From assembly GCF_025787225.1 (NCBI RefSeq), contig NZ_CP090958.1, forward strand, positions 1 through 64,000: DNA of 64,000 bases, in the 5' to 3' direction. Shown one piece after another: positions 17,632-26,195 of the stretch (positions are counted from its first letter, which is position 1; the number at the start of each line of letters is the position of its first letter). This stretch comes from Saxibacter everestensis (lineage in GTDB: Bacteria > Actinomycetota > Actinomycetes > Actinomycetales > Brevibacteriaceae). The notes under the pieces are model-generated. The model was not told the DNA's origin. It saw only the letters and a list, made by a program, of their open reading frames with translations, and searched no databases. The position numbers and the translations under genes are program-made.

Positions 17632-17715
17632 ACGCTTCGAGTCGCAGCATGAGAAGTTGCGAATGAGCGAATGATGGGGTGCGCGGGTTCGAAAGGTTGA
17701 TGCCCGGTGTGGTGA

Positions 17716-18723
17716 TTAGTGATAGACCGCGCTGTAAGCGTTGATCGCCGGCTGGCCGCCGAGGTGCGCGTACAGGACGTTCGAGTCCTTCGGGATATCG
17801 CCACTCGAGACCAGGTCGATCAGTCCGGCCATCGATTTGCCCTCGTACACCGGGTCGATGATGACGCCCTCGAGTCGTCCGGTCAGGTAGATCGCTTCGT
17901 TCGTCGAGTCGACAGGGATGCCGTAGTAGTCGCCCGCCCACCCTTCGAGAACCGTGATCTCATCGTCGCACAGCTCGCGACCGAGGTCGATCAGCTCGGC
18001 CGTGTTGCGGGCGATGCGCGCAACCTGTTCTCTGGTAGCTTCGAGCTTCGCCGAGGCATCGATGCCGATGACCCGACGCGGCCGGTCCTGTGCCGCGAAA
18101 CCGGCGATGGCGCCGGCAAGGGTAGATCCGGTAACAGCGCAGATGACGACCGTGTCGAAGAAGATCCCGAGCTCGTCCTCCTGCTGCTGGACCTCCTGCG
18201 CCCAGTTGGCGAAGCCCAGGCCGCCGAGCCGGTGGTCGGAGGCGCCGGCCGGAATAGCGTAGGGCTTGCCGCCATCGGACTCGACATCGGCAAGGGCCTG
18301 CTCCCAGCTGGATTTGAAGCCGATGCCGAAGCCGTCGCTGGAAAGCCGGACATCCGCTCCCATGATGCGGGAGAGCATTATGTTGCCGACCCGGTCGTTG
18401 ACCGAATCGGGCCAGTTGACCCAGGCCTCCTGGACGACGACCGCCTTCAAGCCCAGTTTTGCGGCGACGGCCGAAACCTGGCGGGTGTGGTTGGACTGGA
18501 TGCCTCCGATCGACACCAGTGTGTCGGCGCCCTGCGCAAGGGCGTCGGGAATCAGGTACTCCAGCTTGCGGGTCTTGTTGCCACCGAAGGCGAGACCGCT
18601 GTTACAGTCCTCGCGTTTGGCCCAGATGCTGGCGCCGCCCAGGTGTTTGGTCAGTCGCGACAGTTCGTGCACCGGGCTGGGGCCAAAGGTGAGCGGGTAT
18701 CGGTCAAAGTCCTGCAAAGACAT
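17716..18723 (-). CDS. acdS: 1-aminocyclopropane-1-carboxylate deaminase
   Basis: A PLP enzyme converting the ethylene precursor ACC to 2-oxobutyrate and ammonia, used by plant-associated bacteria to lower plant ethylene. The 335 residues have the true AcdS pattern rather than D-cysteine desulfhydrase: PLP lysine in [11 protein letters not shown] (about residue 52), [11 protein letters not shown] (substrate Ser), [16 protein letters not shown] (Tyr-Glu about 294-295) and [16 protein letters not shown] (conserved Leu after AH). AAAGGATCACT precedes the ATG. It sits 45 bp downstream of a GntR gene in the same direction, so the two form an operon. Confidence 0.92.
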   Translation of the reverse strand: MSLQDFDRYPLTFGPSPVHELSRLTKHLGGASIWAKREDCNSGLAFGGNKTRKLEYLIPDALAQGADTLVSIGGIQSNHTRQVSAVAAKLGLKAVVVQEAWVNWPDSVNDRVGNIMLSRIMGADVRLSSDGFGIGFKSSWEQALADVESDGGKPYAIPAGASDHRLGGLGFANWAQEVQQQEDELGIFFDTVVICAVTGSTLAGAIAGFAAQDRPRRVIGIDASAKLEATREQVARIARNTAELIDLGRELCDDEITVLEGWAGDYYGIPVDSTNEAIYLTGRLEGVIIDPVYEGKSMAGLIDLVSSGDIPKDSNVLYAHLGGQPAINAYSAVYH

Positions 18724-18768
18724 AGTGATCCTTTGTGTTGCTGGGTGGTTACGTGGTGGGGCTGCTGT

Positions 18769-19428
18769 TCATTCAGTTGACGTCTGTTCCATGGCCAACG
18801 TCTGCCAGTTATCGCGTACCGCGCGGGCCGCGAGCTCGGCTTCGCCTTGCCGGACGTGCGTCACTATGCGCCTGTGCTGATCAATGGACTCCTGGCCGAG
18901 GATGGAACCGAATCGCTGATTTTCCGCCCGCCGCAGCGTGGGCATGACCTGGTCGAGGTGGGATGACAGCAGCTCGTTGTGGCACACCTCGATCGCGACA
19001 GCGTGGAACTCGTCGTCCGCGTCAAGTGCGGCAACGGCGTCTTGGGCGGATATCGCCGCGGCGAACTTCTGGTTTGCTTCAACCATCCGGGCGATGTCGG
19101 CCTCGGCGAAACGGTCGACTGCCGTGCGCATCGCCAGCTCGTGCAGGGCTGCAGCCACGCTCATCGCCTCGTTTATCGCCTGAGGATCGATGGGCGCAAC
19201 GATGGTTGATCGGCCTGGCTTGGTCAGCACAAGGCCATTTGCTTCGAGGCGGCCAAGTGCCTCCCGTACCGGCGTCCTGCTGAAGCCAAGCCAGGCGGCA
19301 AGGTCCTGATCGTTGAGTGCCTCACCGGGAGCCAGAGTTCCGGTAGTGATGGCTTCGCACAGGGCGTCGTAGGCGAGGTCGCGAAGCAGGACCCGGCCGT
19401 GGACATTTCGTTCGGTTGGTATCGGCAT
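18769..19428 (-). CDS. GntR-family (FCD/FadR-type) regulator of the acdS operon
   Basis: 219 residues from the ATG at 19428: an N-terminal GntR winged helix (LRDLAYDALCEAITTGTLAPGEALNDQDLAAWLGFSRTPVREALGRLEANGLV) and a C-terminal all-helical FCD domain with metal/ligand-type residues (DDEFHAVAIEVCHN, RRIVTHV). An upstream in-frame start exists at 19464 but lies in the operator region. It is first in the operon with acdS, and a perfect palindrome overlaps its start, so autoregulation and ACC-responsive control of acdS are likely (inference). Confidence 0.9.
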   Translation of the reverse strand: MPIPTERNVHGRVLLRDLAYDALCEAITTGTLAPGEALNDQDLAAWLGFSRTPVREALGRLEANGLVLTKPGRSTIVAPIDPQAINEAMSVAAALHELAMRTAVDRFAEADIARMVEANQKFAAAISAQDAVAALDADDEFHAVAIEVCHNELLSSHLDQVMPTLRRAENQRFGSILGQESIDQHRRIVTHVRQGEAELAARAVRDNWQTLAMEQTSTE

Positions 19429-19441
19429 GCAATATATTGCA
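19428..19441. promoter_or_regulatory. Palindromic operator overlapping the gntR start
   Basis: TGCAATATATTGCA is a perfect 14-bp palindrome whose first base is shared with the gntR start codon. Length, symmetry and AT-rich centre suit a GntR dimer site. It is in a GC-rich surrounding, which makes chance less likely. Confidence 0.65.
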
Positions 19442-19533
19442 CATCGAGTCGAAGCGGTTGTCAACTGTCACGCAGAGGTCAGTGGCTAGCCTGGGGCTAG
19501 TTCGGTAAGTCGATCTTTCCCGACGGCCCGCCC

Positions 19534-20028
19534 CTACCTCACTGTCCCCGGGAGGTCTTCCGCGTACTCTGCAAGCGCTCTCCCATAACCATTGAGCGTA
19601 GGGATGAGGGCGTCCAAGGCCGTCCGTAGAGCGTCACCGTAGCGACCTTCGTCATATAGGGCCAGTGCGAGAAACGCCTGACGCGGCGCTTCGTCGTCGC
19701 CCGATGCTTGCATTGATTCAAGTATCGATACTGCTTCCGCCGACGCGCCAACATTGCGCAATGTGCTCGCTAGCTGAATGAACACGCGCGTCGCGCGCTC
19801 TCCTTCGAGCCCTGCTTCGATCGCGAGACGGTAGGACCGGATGGCTTCATCTTCGAACCCAAGAGCATCGTGCACGCCGCCCCACTCGAATAGCGCTGCG
19901 GCATCGCCTTCCGGCCGTTCCGAAGCAAGGACTCTCATTCTCTTAATCGAGCCCTGCGGGTCCGATTCATCGAACTCGTGCTCGTAAAAGTAGTCAATCT
20001 TCTGATCCCAGGTCGCATCAATCACCAC
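19534..20028 (-). CDS. Tetratricopeptide-repeat protein
   Basis: 164 residues, soluble and acidic, with TPR-like helix pairs: GDAAALFEWGGVHDALGFEDEAIRSYRLAIEAGL, RATRVFIQLASTLRNVGASAEAVSILESM and FLALALYDEGRYGDALRTALDAL. It resembles the single-domain actinobacterial TPR proteins with no assigned role. It follows the XRE-TPR regulator on the same strand after 63 bp, so it may be co-transcribed with it and act in the same circuit (inference). Confidence 0.75.
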   Translation of the reverse strand: MVIDATWDQKIDYFYEHEFDESDPQGSIKRMRVLASERPEGDAAALFEWGGVHDALGFEDEAIRSYRLAIEAGLEGERATRVFIQLASTLRNVGASAEAVSILESMQASGDDEAPRQAFLALALYDEGRYGDALRTALDALIPTLNGYGRALAEYAEDLPGTVR

Positions 20029-20091
20029 CTCAGTATGTCAAGTGACGGGACGGGCAGTGGCTCGTCCGGTAAGACCAATCGCTGGCAGGCC

Positions 20092-21351
20092 TCAGTTATT
20101 CGCCTGGCTGGTGCGGTTCGGCGGTGGCTGCACGGGCATTCCACCGTAACGGTTGGCCCGCCTGCGCTGTTCGACCGCACGCTCATGCGCTCCGGCGTCC
20201 TCGAAATGGGTCACCGCTCGCAGACATGCCAGCCGGGCGCCCTGCTGGTCTCCGGCTCGGAAAGCGGCATCGGCGAGCAGTTCTTCCGCCTCGCCGCGTG
20301 CTTGAGTGGGGAACGTAGGCTCGTTGGTATCGGCGATCCGGCGGAGCAGTGGAACGGCCTGCTCGTCGCTCCCGGCGGCGAAGTAGAGCCGCGCCTCCAC
20401 CAGCGCCAGCTCCAGCTTCTCCCTTTCGGAGCCGAGCAGGGAGAGCACCTTCTCTGCTTCCCTGTAGTGGTGCCATGCCACTTCCGGATGCCCAGATCGA
20501 ACCCGCATATCGGCGGCCGCCTTGTGGAATTGTCCCCACAGCGTGATGTTCTCTCGCGGAGAGAAGTACTCCTCCGCGCGTTCGTGGTGTTCAGTGCCCT
20601 CGCCTACATCACCGGACAACATGGCGACGTTGCCAGCGACCCAGTGCGCCTTTCCGGCGATCTCTCGGGACTCGATCCGATCAATCAGTTCTACCAGGAG
20701 TGTGCACGCCTTCTGGGCCTCCCCGGTCTGGCCACTTTCCTGCAGCGCCGCGATCAGGGCCATGTATGCGCGGGCGAGCGCGTCATTATGATCCGCATGG
20801 ACCAGGTCGGCAATGGCGAGGTGAGCAAAATGCAGTGACTGCGCAATGCTTCCTGCTCCCAGGTGCGCGGTAGACATCATCGTTTCGACCCGCCCAAGCA
20901 ACAGGGACGAACCATTGACCACCGGGTCCTCGCGCATCCGAGTCAACTGGGTGAGGCAGGCATCGTAGGCGCCCGCCTCCAACAAATTCTCTGCGCGCAG
21001 GTAGGAAAGATTCCACCAGATGCCGAGAAAGCTCTCCTGCTTGGCGAGCCGGGCGCCGTCCTCAGCAAGCTGCGAGCATTTGTCCACCTGCTTGGCCCGA
21101 AAAGCCTGTCGCGCGTCTGCCTCGATCTCGACAAGTTCCACCATGCTGGACAGTGCGCCGACGGAGCCCGGCATTAGGTCGGCCGGCGACACATTGAGCC
21201 TGACCGCCAGGTCGCGAACTATCGACTCATTGGGGCGCCTCCGACCACTTTCCAGCAGCGAGATGTAGCTGGCGGAGTAGGTGTCACCCGCGAGCTGGGC
21301 CTGCGTCAGCCCACGCGCCTTGCGCGCTTCTTTGAGCGTCTGCCCGAACAT
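20092..21351 (-). CDS. XRE-family regulator with C-terminal TPR array (RRNPP-like)
   Basis: 419 residues. Residues 1-60 form an XRE HTH (LKEARKARGLTQAQLAGDTYSASYISLLESGRRRP). Residues ~70-400 are a run of TPR helix pairs (for example LARAYMALIAALQESGQTGEAQKA and WVAGNVAMLSGDVGEGTEHHERAEEYF). HTH plus TPR is the architecture of RRNPP peptide-responsive regulators (Rap, NprR, PlcR, PrgX). It is divergent from a 50-residue gene for a secreted peptide, which is also the classical arrangement. Two sets of dyads lie in the 197-bp gap. Peptide sensing is an inference from architecture and context; many actinobacterial XRE-TPR proteins have unknown inputs. Confidence 0.85.
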   Translation of the reverse strand: MFGQTLKEARKARGLTQAQLAGDTYSASYISLLESGRRRPNESIVRDLAVRLNVSPADLMPGSVGALSSMVELVEIEADARQAFRAKQVDKCSQLAEDGARLAKQESFLGIWWNLSYLRAENLLEAGAYDACLTQLTRMREDPVVNGSSLLLGRVETMMSTAHLGAGSIAQSLHFAHLAIADLVHADHNDALARAYMALIAALQESGQTGEAQKACTLLVELIDRIESREIAGKAHWVAGNVAMLSGDVGEGTEHHERAEEYFSPRENITLWGQFHKAAADMRVRSGHPEVAWHHYREAEKVLSLLGSEREKLELALVEARLYFAAGSDEQAVPLLRRIADTNEPTFPTQARGEAEELLADAAFRAGDQQGARLACLRAVTHFEDAGAHERAVEQRRRANRYGGMPVQPPPNRTSQANN

Positions 21352-21361
21352 CGCTGCTCCC

Positions 21362-21420
21362 TCTTAAGCTTTCTGGCTGGTGCCTCCGGTCAGCGACAGT
21401 ATTCACCGGTTAGCTTAAGA
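21362..21420. promoter_or_regulatory. Widely spaced inverted repeat upstream of the XRE-TPR gene
   Basis: TCTTAAGCT at 21362-21370 and AGCTTAAGA at 21412-21420 are perfect inverse copies whose centres lie exactly 50 bp apart, close to five helical turns. Each contains CTTAAG. The first is 10 bp upstream of the XRE-TPR start. The layout suits two DNA-bound dimers that interact by looping. Confidence 0.5.
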
Positions 21421-21457
21421 AACTGCAAGGGATTCTCGCGGATCGGTTCCGAGGCTA

Positions 21458-21514
21458 TTGACTACGTTGTCAACTTTGTGACAGATTGTCAATTGCAGTA
21501 CCAAGGTTAGTCAA
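21458..21514. promoter_or_regulatory. Cluster of GTCAA half-sites in front of the peptide gene
   Basis: Three direct GTCAA elements start at 21469, 21488 and 21510, with inverse partners TTGAC (21458) and TGACA (21479). They form TTGAC-N6-GTCAA and TGACA-GAT-TGTCA dyads. The cluster ends 34 bp before the small-peptide ATG and probably contains the promoter as well. It is a good candidate binding region for the divergent XRE-TPR regulator. Confidence 0.55.
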
Positions 21515-21548
21515 ATCGGCCCAATCGGGTCGTAATCTAAGGGGAATC

Positions 21549-21701
21549 ATGCGTCGATTCGTAGGAACTTTGGCTGTTGGATTTGTGCTGTGTGCGGGTG
21601 CCGTAGTCGGGGTAGCAAGCGTGGCCTCCGCGGGCGTCGAGACTTCGACCGTCGCTGGCATTGGAAGCTGGCCGAATGGTGGCGGCGGCGGCAACCGCTA
21701 G
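21549..21701 (+). CDS. Small secreted peptide precursor, candidate signal for the XRE-TPR regulator
   Basis: A 50-residue gene preceded by AAGGGG 4 nt before the ATG. The product starts MRRFVGTLAVGFVLCAGAVV, a Sec signal peptide with a basic n-region and a hydrophobic core, and ends in a likely signal-peptidase I site at SVASA (residues 24-28). The predicted mature peptide has 22 residues, beginning GVETST and ending in SWPNGGGGGNR with a five-glycine run. No known family is recognised. Divergent position next to an HTH-TPR regulator and a shared operator cluster suggest a Phr/NprX-like autoinducer precursor (inference). A strong hairpin follows 60 bp downstream. Confidence 0.7.
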   Translation: MRRFVGTLAVGFVLCAGAVVGVASVASAGVETSTVAGIGSWPNGGGGGNR

Positions 21702-21760
21702 TTCTACCTGGCCGCGGTCGTGACTTCCGGCCTTAAACGCGCTAGCACTGCTGCTCGGCA

Positions 21761-21796
21761 CAGAAATGCCACGGATCTGCAGTCCGTGGCATTCTG
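21761..21796 (+). terminator. Strong hairpin downstream of the secreted-peptide gene
   Basis: CAGAAATGCCACGGA (21761-21775) pairs with TCCGTGGCATTCTG (21783-21796), with one bulged base and a 7-nt loop. There is no U-tract, so it would be a U-less terminator or an mRNA-stabilising 3' structure. The rest of the 374-bp gap up to clpB holds the HAIR box and no convincing gene. Confidence 0.55.
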
Positions 21797-21991
21797 CTGG
21801 CAGGTAGTAGCCTCCATGCTTCCCCTCTTATCCGGCGCATCCCCGACGTTCTGCCGAACAGCCTCTCTCAGCCTCCTCTCCTGACCGAGCCTGCCACTTC
21901 GATATATGACAAGCACGTGACAAACCCTGCCCTTCGCTTTCCCCAAGGAGAAGTACCTCCCCTCCGGCTACCGAACCTCCGCTGAGTTAAA

Positions 21992-22012
21992 CTTGAGTGG
22001 AACAAACTCAAC
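21992..22012 (+). promoter_or_regulatory. HAIR element (HspR binding site) of clpB
   Basis: CTTGAGT at 21992-21998, a 7-nt spacer, then ACTCAAC at 22006-22012. This matches the HspR-associated inverted repeat CTTGAGT-N7-ACTCAAG at 13 of 14 positions. It lies 63 bp before the clpB start, the usual place in actinobacteria. HspR would repress clpB until heat shock titrates it; hspR itself is not in the window. Confidence 0.88.
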
Positions 22013-22075
22013 TTTATTCACGTTGAACTGTCAGATGCCAGGTAACAACGCCGGGACTGACTGCAGGAGGTTTGC

Positions 22076-24721
22076 ATGGACACAAAATTCACAACCAAGG
22101 CGCAGGAGGCGCTGGCCTCTGCTGTGCAAAGTGCCGCTGCAGCCGGGCATCCGCAGGTCGGTCCGGAGCATCTGGCCGCCGCACTTCTTTCCCAGCAGGG
22201 CGGCGTGGCTGATGCCCTGCTAGAAGCTACCGGCGTCAACGTCGCGCAGCTGAGTCATCGGATCACGGGCCAGCTCGGCGCGCTTCCCGCTGCGGCGGGT
22301 AGCTCTGTCGCCCAGCCGCAGTTGTCCCGCCAAGGTCTTCAGGTACTCCAGGCTGCCAGTGAAGAAGCCAGTGCGCTCGGCGACCAGTATGTTTCCACCG
22401 AGCACCTGTTGCTTGGCCTGACGAAGGACACTGGAAACGTCGGCGAGGCCCTCCGCGGGGCGGGTGCCACGCGGGATGCTGTCCTTGCCGCGCTGCCAAG
22501 CGTTCGCGGAAGTGCCAAGGTCACCACGCCTGATCCGGAAGGCACCTACAACGCCCTGGAAAAGTACGGCCTCGATCTCACCGAGCAGGCCAGTCAGGGC
22601 AAACTCGACCCGGTGATCGGCCGGGATTCTGAGATCCGCCGTGTCGTCCAGGTGCTCTCCCGGAGGACGAAGAACAACCCGGTGCTGATCGGTGAGCCGG
22701 GCGTCGGTAAGACCGCCGTCGTCGAGGGACTTGCCCAGCGAATCGTTGCGGGTGACGTTCCTGAATCGCTGCGCGGCAAGCGGCTGATCAGCCTTGACCT
22801 GGCGGCCATGGTCGCCGGGGCGAAGTACCGCGGCGAGTTCGAAGAGCGCCTGAAGGCGGTGCTGGAAGAGATCACCTCGAGCGACGGCGAAGTCGTCACC
22901 TTCATCGACGAGCTGCACACCGTTGTGGGTGCTGGTGCCAGCGAGGGCTCAATGGACGCCGGAAACATGCTCAAGCCGATGCTTGCCAGGGGTGAGCTGC
23001 GCCTTGTCGGTGCGACCACACTCGACGAATATCGTCGGCACATCGAAAAGGATCCGGCGCTGGAGCGCCGGTTCCAGCAGGTCTACGTCGGCGAGCCAAG
23101 CGTGGAAGACACGATCGCCATCCTGCGCGGTTTGAAGGAGCGCTACGAGGCGCACCATAAGGTAGCGATCTCGGACGCCGCGCTCGTCTCCGCGGCGTCG
23201 CTGTCAGATCGGTACATCTCCGGCCGGCAGTTGCCGGATAAGGCCATCGACCTGATCGATGAGTCTGCATCGCGACTGCGGATGGAGATCGACTCGGCCC
23301 CGGTTGAGATCGATGAACTGCGCCGCGTCGTTGACCGGCTCAAGATGGAGCGGCTGGCACTTGAGAAGGAGACCGACGCTGCCAGCCAGGAACGTCTGGC
23401 CGCGCTGGACTCGGATCTAGCCGATCGGCAGGAACAGCTGAGCTCCCTCAATGCGCGCTGGGAATCGGAAAAGGCAGGTCTGAACCGGGTCGGCGAGTTG
23501 AAGCAGAAGCTCGACGAACTGCGGTCCCAGGCCGAAAAGGCCCAGCGCGACACGGACCTTGAAACCGCCTCACGCCTGCTCTACGGCGAGATTCCGACCA
23601 TCGAACGAGAGCTCGCCGAGGCGCAGGCAGAAGACGAATCGGCGCAGTCCCGATCAGACGCAATGGTCGCGGATGAGGTCGGTCCCGATGACATCGCCGA
23701 AGTCGTCTCGTCGTGGACGGGCATTCCGGCCCGCCGGTTGTTGCAGGGCGAGGTGCAGAAGCTCCTCGGCGCCGAAGCTGTGCTCGGTCAGAGGCTGATC
23801 GGGCAAAAACGCGCGGTCATCGCGGTGGCGGACGCCATCCGGCGCTCGCGAGCGGGCATCGCCGACCCGGACCGGCCGACCGGATCATTCATGTTCCTCG
23901 GGCCAACTGGCGTCGGCAAGACGGAGCTTGCGAAGTCGCTCGCGGACTTCCTGTTCGATGATGAGCGTGCCATCGTTCGCATCGACATGAGTGAATACGG
24001 TGAGAAGCACTCCGTCGCGCGCCTGGTCGGCGCTCCGCCGGGATACGTCGGTTACGAAGAAGGCGGTCAGCTGACCGAGGCAGTGCGGCGCCGGCCGTAC
24101 TCCGTCGTGTTGCTCGATGAAGTGGAGAAGGCGCATCCGGAGGTCTTCGACATCTTGTTGCAGGTACTCGACGACGGTCGGCTCACCGACGGCCAGGGCC
24201 GCACAGTCGACTTCCGCAACGTCATCCTGATCATGACTTCTAACCTTGGTTCGCAGTTCCTGGTGGATGCCTCGCTGGACACCGCTCAGCAGCACCAGCA
24301 GGTGATGTCGATGGTGCGCTCCGCTTTCAAACCGGAGTTCCTGAATCGGCTCGATGACATCGTGATCTTCGACGCGCTGAGCGTCGACGAACTCGGCAGC
24401 ATCGTCGACTTGCAGGTCGACAGGCTGGCAGAACGGTTGAAGGAACGGCGATTGCAACTTGAAGTGAGCCCGGCGGCGAAGGAATGGCTTGCGCTCGAAG
24501 GCTTCGATCCGGCGTACGGCGCCCGACCGCTCCGGCGCTTGGTGCAGCGCGAGATCGGCGACCAACTGGCGAAGAAGATCCTAGCCGGCGAAATCCGAGA
24601 CGGGGATACAGTGCTGGTCGACCGGCCCGAGGGTAGTGAAACCGACGAGACGATCGCCGGTCTTACGGTAGCCGCGAGGCACCCTGGCGTCACCCACGAA
24701 CCGGACGGCGGCGAGCGCTAA
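22076..24721 (+). CDS. clpB: ATP-dependent disaggregase ClpB
   Basis: Hexameric AAA+ disaggregase that works with DnaK to resolubilise aggregated proteins. The 881 residues show all parts: Clp N-domain (1-~145, two repeats), AAA-1 with Walker A GEPGVGKT at 206-213 and Walker B TFIDELHT, a middle coiled-coil (about 405-530), AAA-2 with Walker A GPTGVGKT at 609-616 and [16 protein letters not shown], and the C-terminal small domain ([16 protein letters not shown]). GCAGGAGG precedes the ATG by 5 nt. The gene is monocistronic, with a HAIR box upstream and a hairpin 21 bp downstream. Confidence 0.98.
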   Translation: MDTKFTTKAQEALASAVQSAAAAGHPQVGPEHLAAALLSQQGGVADALLEATGVNVAQLSHRITGQLGALPAAAGSSVAQPQLSRQGLQVLQAASEEASALGDQYVSTEHLLLGLTKDTGNVGEALRGAGATRDAVLAALPSVRGSAKVTTPDPEGTYNALEKYGLDLTEQASQGKLDPVIGRDSEIRRVVQVLSRRTKNNPVLIGEPGVGKTAVVEGLAQRIVAGDVPESLRGKRLISLDLAAMVAGAKYRGEFEERLKAVLEEITSSDGEVVTFIDELHTVVGAGASEGSMDAGNMLKPMLARGELRLVGATTLDEYRRHIEKDPALERRFQQVYVGEPSVEDTIAILRGLKERYEAHHKVAISDAALVSAASLSDRYISGRQLPDKAIDLIDESASRLRMEIDSAPVEIDELRRVVDRLKMERLALEKETDAASQERLAALDSDLADRQEQLSSLNARWESEKAGLNRVGELKQKLDELRSQAEKAQRDTDLETASRLLYGEIPTIERELAEAQAEDESAQSRSDAMVADEVGPDDIAEVVSSWTGIPARRLLQGEVQKLLGAEAVLGQRLIGQKRAVIAVADAIRRSRAGIADPDRPTGSFMFLGPTGVGKTELAKSLADFLFDDERAIVRIDMSEYGEKHSVARLVGAPPGYVGYEEGGQLTEAVRRRPYSVVLLDEVEKAHPEVFDILLQVLDDGRLTDGQGRTVDFRNVILIMTSNLGSQFLVDASLDTAQQHQQVMSMVRSAFKPEFLNRLDDIVIFDALSVDELGSIVDLQVDRLAERLKERRLQLEVSPAAKEWLALEGFDPAYGARPLRRLVQREIGDQLAKKILAGEIRDGDTVLVDRPEGSETDETIAGLTVAARHPGVTHEPDGGER

Positions 24722-24742
24722 CCCTCTGCCCGGGCGCATTCG

Positions 24743-24781
24743 GCCGGGTGCGGCCTCCGCTTGGCGTAGGCCACACCCGGC
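24743..24781 (+). terminator. Hairpin terminator of clpB
   Basis: GCCGGGTG-C-GGCC (24743-24755) pairs with GGCC-A-CACCCGGC (24769-24781), leaving one mismatch and a 13-nt loop. It begins 21 bp after the clpB stop. No U-tract follows. Confidence 0.6.
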
Positions 24782-24859
24782 GCTTGGCGTGGGCCACTCT
24801 CTCTGAGGGCCACATGAAAGTGCTTGACCGGGGTATGAGCGGCACATAGATTCCTGCTA

Positions 24860-24879
24860 CATACCGGTCGCCCTGTATG
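24860..24879. promoter_or_regulatory. Candidate receptor operator upstream of the butyrolactone cassette
   Basis: CATAC-N10-GTATG, a 20-bp interrupted palindrome containing CCGGTCG, lies about 33 bp before the oxidoreductase start. Size and position resemble autoregulatory elements bound by ScbR/ArpA-type receptors, but I cannot align it confidently to a known consensus. Confidence 0.35.
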
Positions 24880-24911
24880 CTCCCTTCGCCGACGCGGCTG
24901 GTCGATTTTCA

Positions 24912-26195
24912 ATGAACCAAAAACAATGGAGTTTGGTGGTTCTTGTCATGATCCTGAACGATACGAAGCCGCCCGTCGAGGCAGACGGTCGAACCTTCTC
25001 AGTTGGAATTGTCGGTGCGGGCCAGTTCGCAAACCGCCTGGCCGAACTGTTTCGGCGACATCCGCTGACCGGCAGATTGTTCGTCACGGATGTGGTGCCG
25101 GAACGGGCGAAAGGACTTGCCGAACGGGTCGGCGCAACCACGCTCGAAAGTTTCGCCGCGATGCTGGCCGACGACCGAGTCGACGCGGTTGCCATCTTCA
25201 CCCAGCGATGGACGCACGGTGGTCTCGCCGCCGAAGCCCTGTCCGCGCACAAGCACGTTTACTCGGCGGTGCCGATGGCGGTTTCCCTACCGGAGACCAC
25301 CGAGATCGTCGACCGGGCGCGGAATTCCGAGCTGATCTACATGCTGGGCGAAACAAGTTTCTACAACCCAGCCGTGATGTATGCCCGACGGCGCTACGAG
25401 CAAGGCGACTTCGGCACCGTGGCATATTCCGAAGGCGACTATCTGCACGATATGGACCTGGGCTTCGCCGACGCTTACCGGTACAGCGGCGGACGGGATT
25501 GGCGCCGAACGGCGTCCTTTCCGCCGATGCTCTACGTATCCCATTCTGTCGGAGGTGTGCTCGGCGTGCTGCCGACCAGGGCCGTGGCCGTGAGCTGCTT
25601 CGGCTGGGCAGATCCCGTCCCCGATGGGATCTTCGAGAAGAAGACCAGCATCTTCGACAACGATTTCTCCAACTCGACGGCATTGTTCCTCCTGGAAGAC
25701 TCAAGCGTGATGCGAATCAATGAGATGCGACGGGTCGGCTATCCAGCGAAAACCAGGGAATCCAGATTCAGGTTCTTCGGAACGCAGGCCAGCTTCGAGC
25801 AGATCGCCACCAAGAGCCTCTGGCATACCAAGACGACAGTTGAAGACGTGTCCGACCTTTTCGATCTCGTCAGTCCCTCGCGGATCGGCGCCGTTGCACC
25901 GGACGATCGGGATCAATCCATGCTTAAGGCGCTGTTATCGGGAACCGCGCCGACGCAGGACAGGACGAGGCTGCCCAGGGAGTTCGACGGTGCGCCGAAC
26001 GGCCATCTCGGCTCGTACCAGTATCTGGTCGACGATTTCATGCGCGCGATCTGGAGCGGGACGCCGCCGCCGATCGACGCTTTCCGCGCAGCCGACTTCA
26101 CAGTACCGGGCATAGTGGCCCACCAGTCAGCGGTGCGTGGCGGGGAACTACAACTGATTCCGGATCCGGTACCGAGGGCGGGGAAACAATGCTGA
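24912..26195 (+). CDS. Gfo/Idh/MocA-type oxidoreductase linked to the afsA homologue
   Basis: 427 residues. The N-terminal Rossmann fold reads FSVGIVGAGQFANRLAEL (NAD(P)-binding GxGxxA at 34-40), then a Gfo/Idh C-terminal alpha/beta domain (QSMLKALLSG onwards). The usual EKP motif is replaced by AVP (residues 119-121), so catalysis or cofactor use may differ. Start at ATG 24912 or 24948. Its last 7 nt overlap the afsA homologue start, so the two are translationally coupled and the enzyme very likely acts in the same pathway. Standard butyrolactone loci use an SDR- or BprA-type reductase, so a Gfo/Idh partner is unusual. Its substrate, perhaps a keto-butenolide or a precursor, is not known. 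Confidence 0.8.
   Translation: MNQKQWSLVVLVMILNDTKPPVEADGRTFSVGIVGAGQFANRLAELFRRHPLTGRLFVTDVVPERAKGLAERVGATTLESFAAMLADDRVDAVAIFTQRWTHGGLAAEALSAHKHVYSAVPMAVSLPETTEIVDRARNSELIYMLGETSFYNPAVMYARRRYEQGDFGTVAYSEGDYLHDMDLGFADAYRYSGGRDWRRTASFPPMLYVSHSVGGVLGVLPTRAVAVSCFGWADPVPDGIFEKKTSIFDNDFSNSTALFLLEDSSVMRINEMRRVGYPAKTRESRFRFFGTQASFEQIATKSLWHTKTTVEDVSDLFDLVSPSRIGAVAPDDRDQSMLKALLSGTAPTQDRTRLPREFDGAPNGHLGSYQYLVDDFMRAIWSGTPPPIDAFRAADFTVPGIVAHQSAVRGGELQLIPDPVPRAGKQC

Noticed and set aside
17650-17715. GGTTCGAAAGG in the gap before acdS as a tRNA T-arm
   Set aside because: No acceptor stem, D-arm or anticodon arm can be assembled around it.
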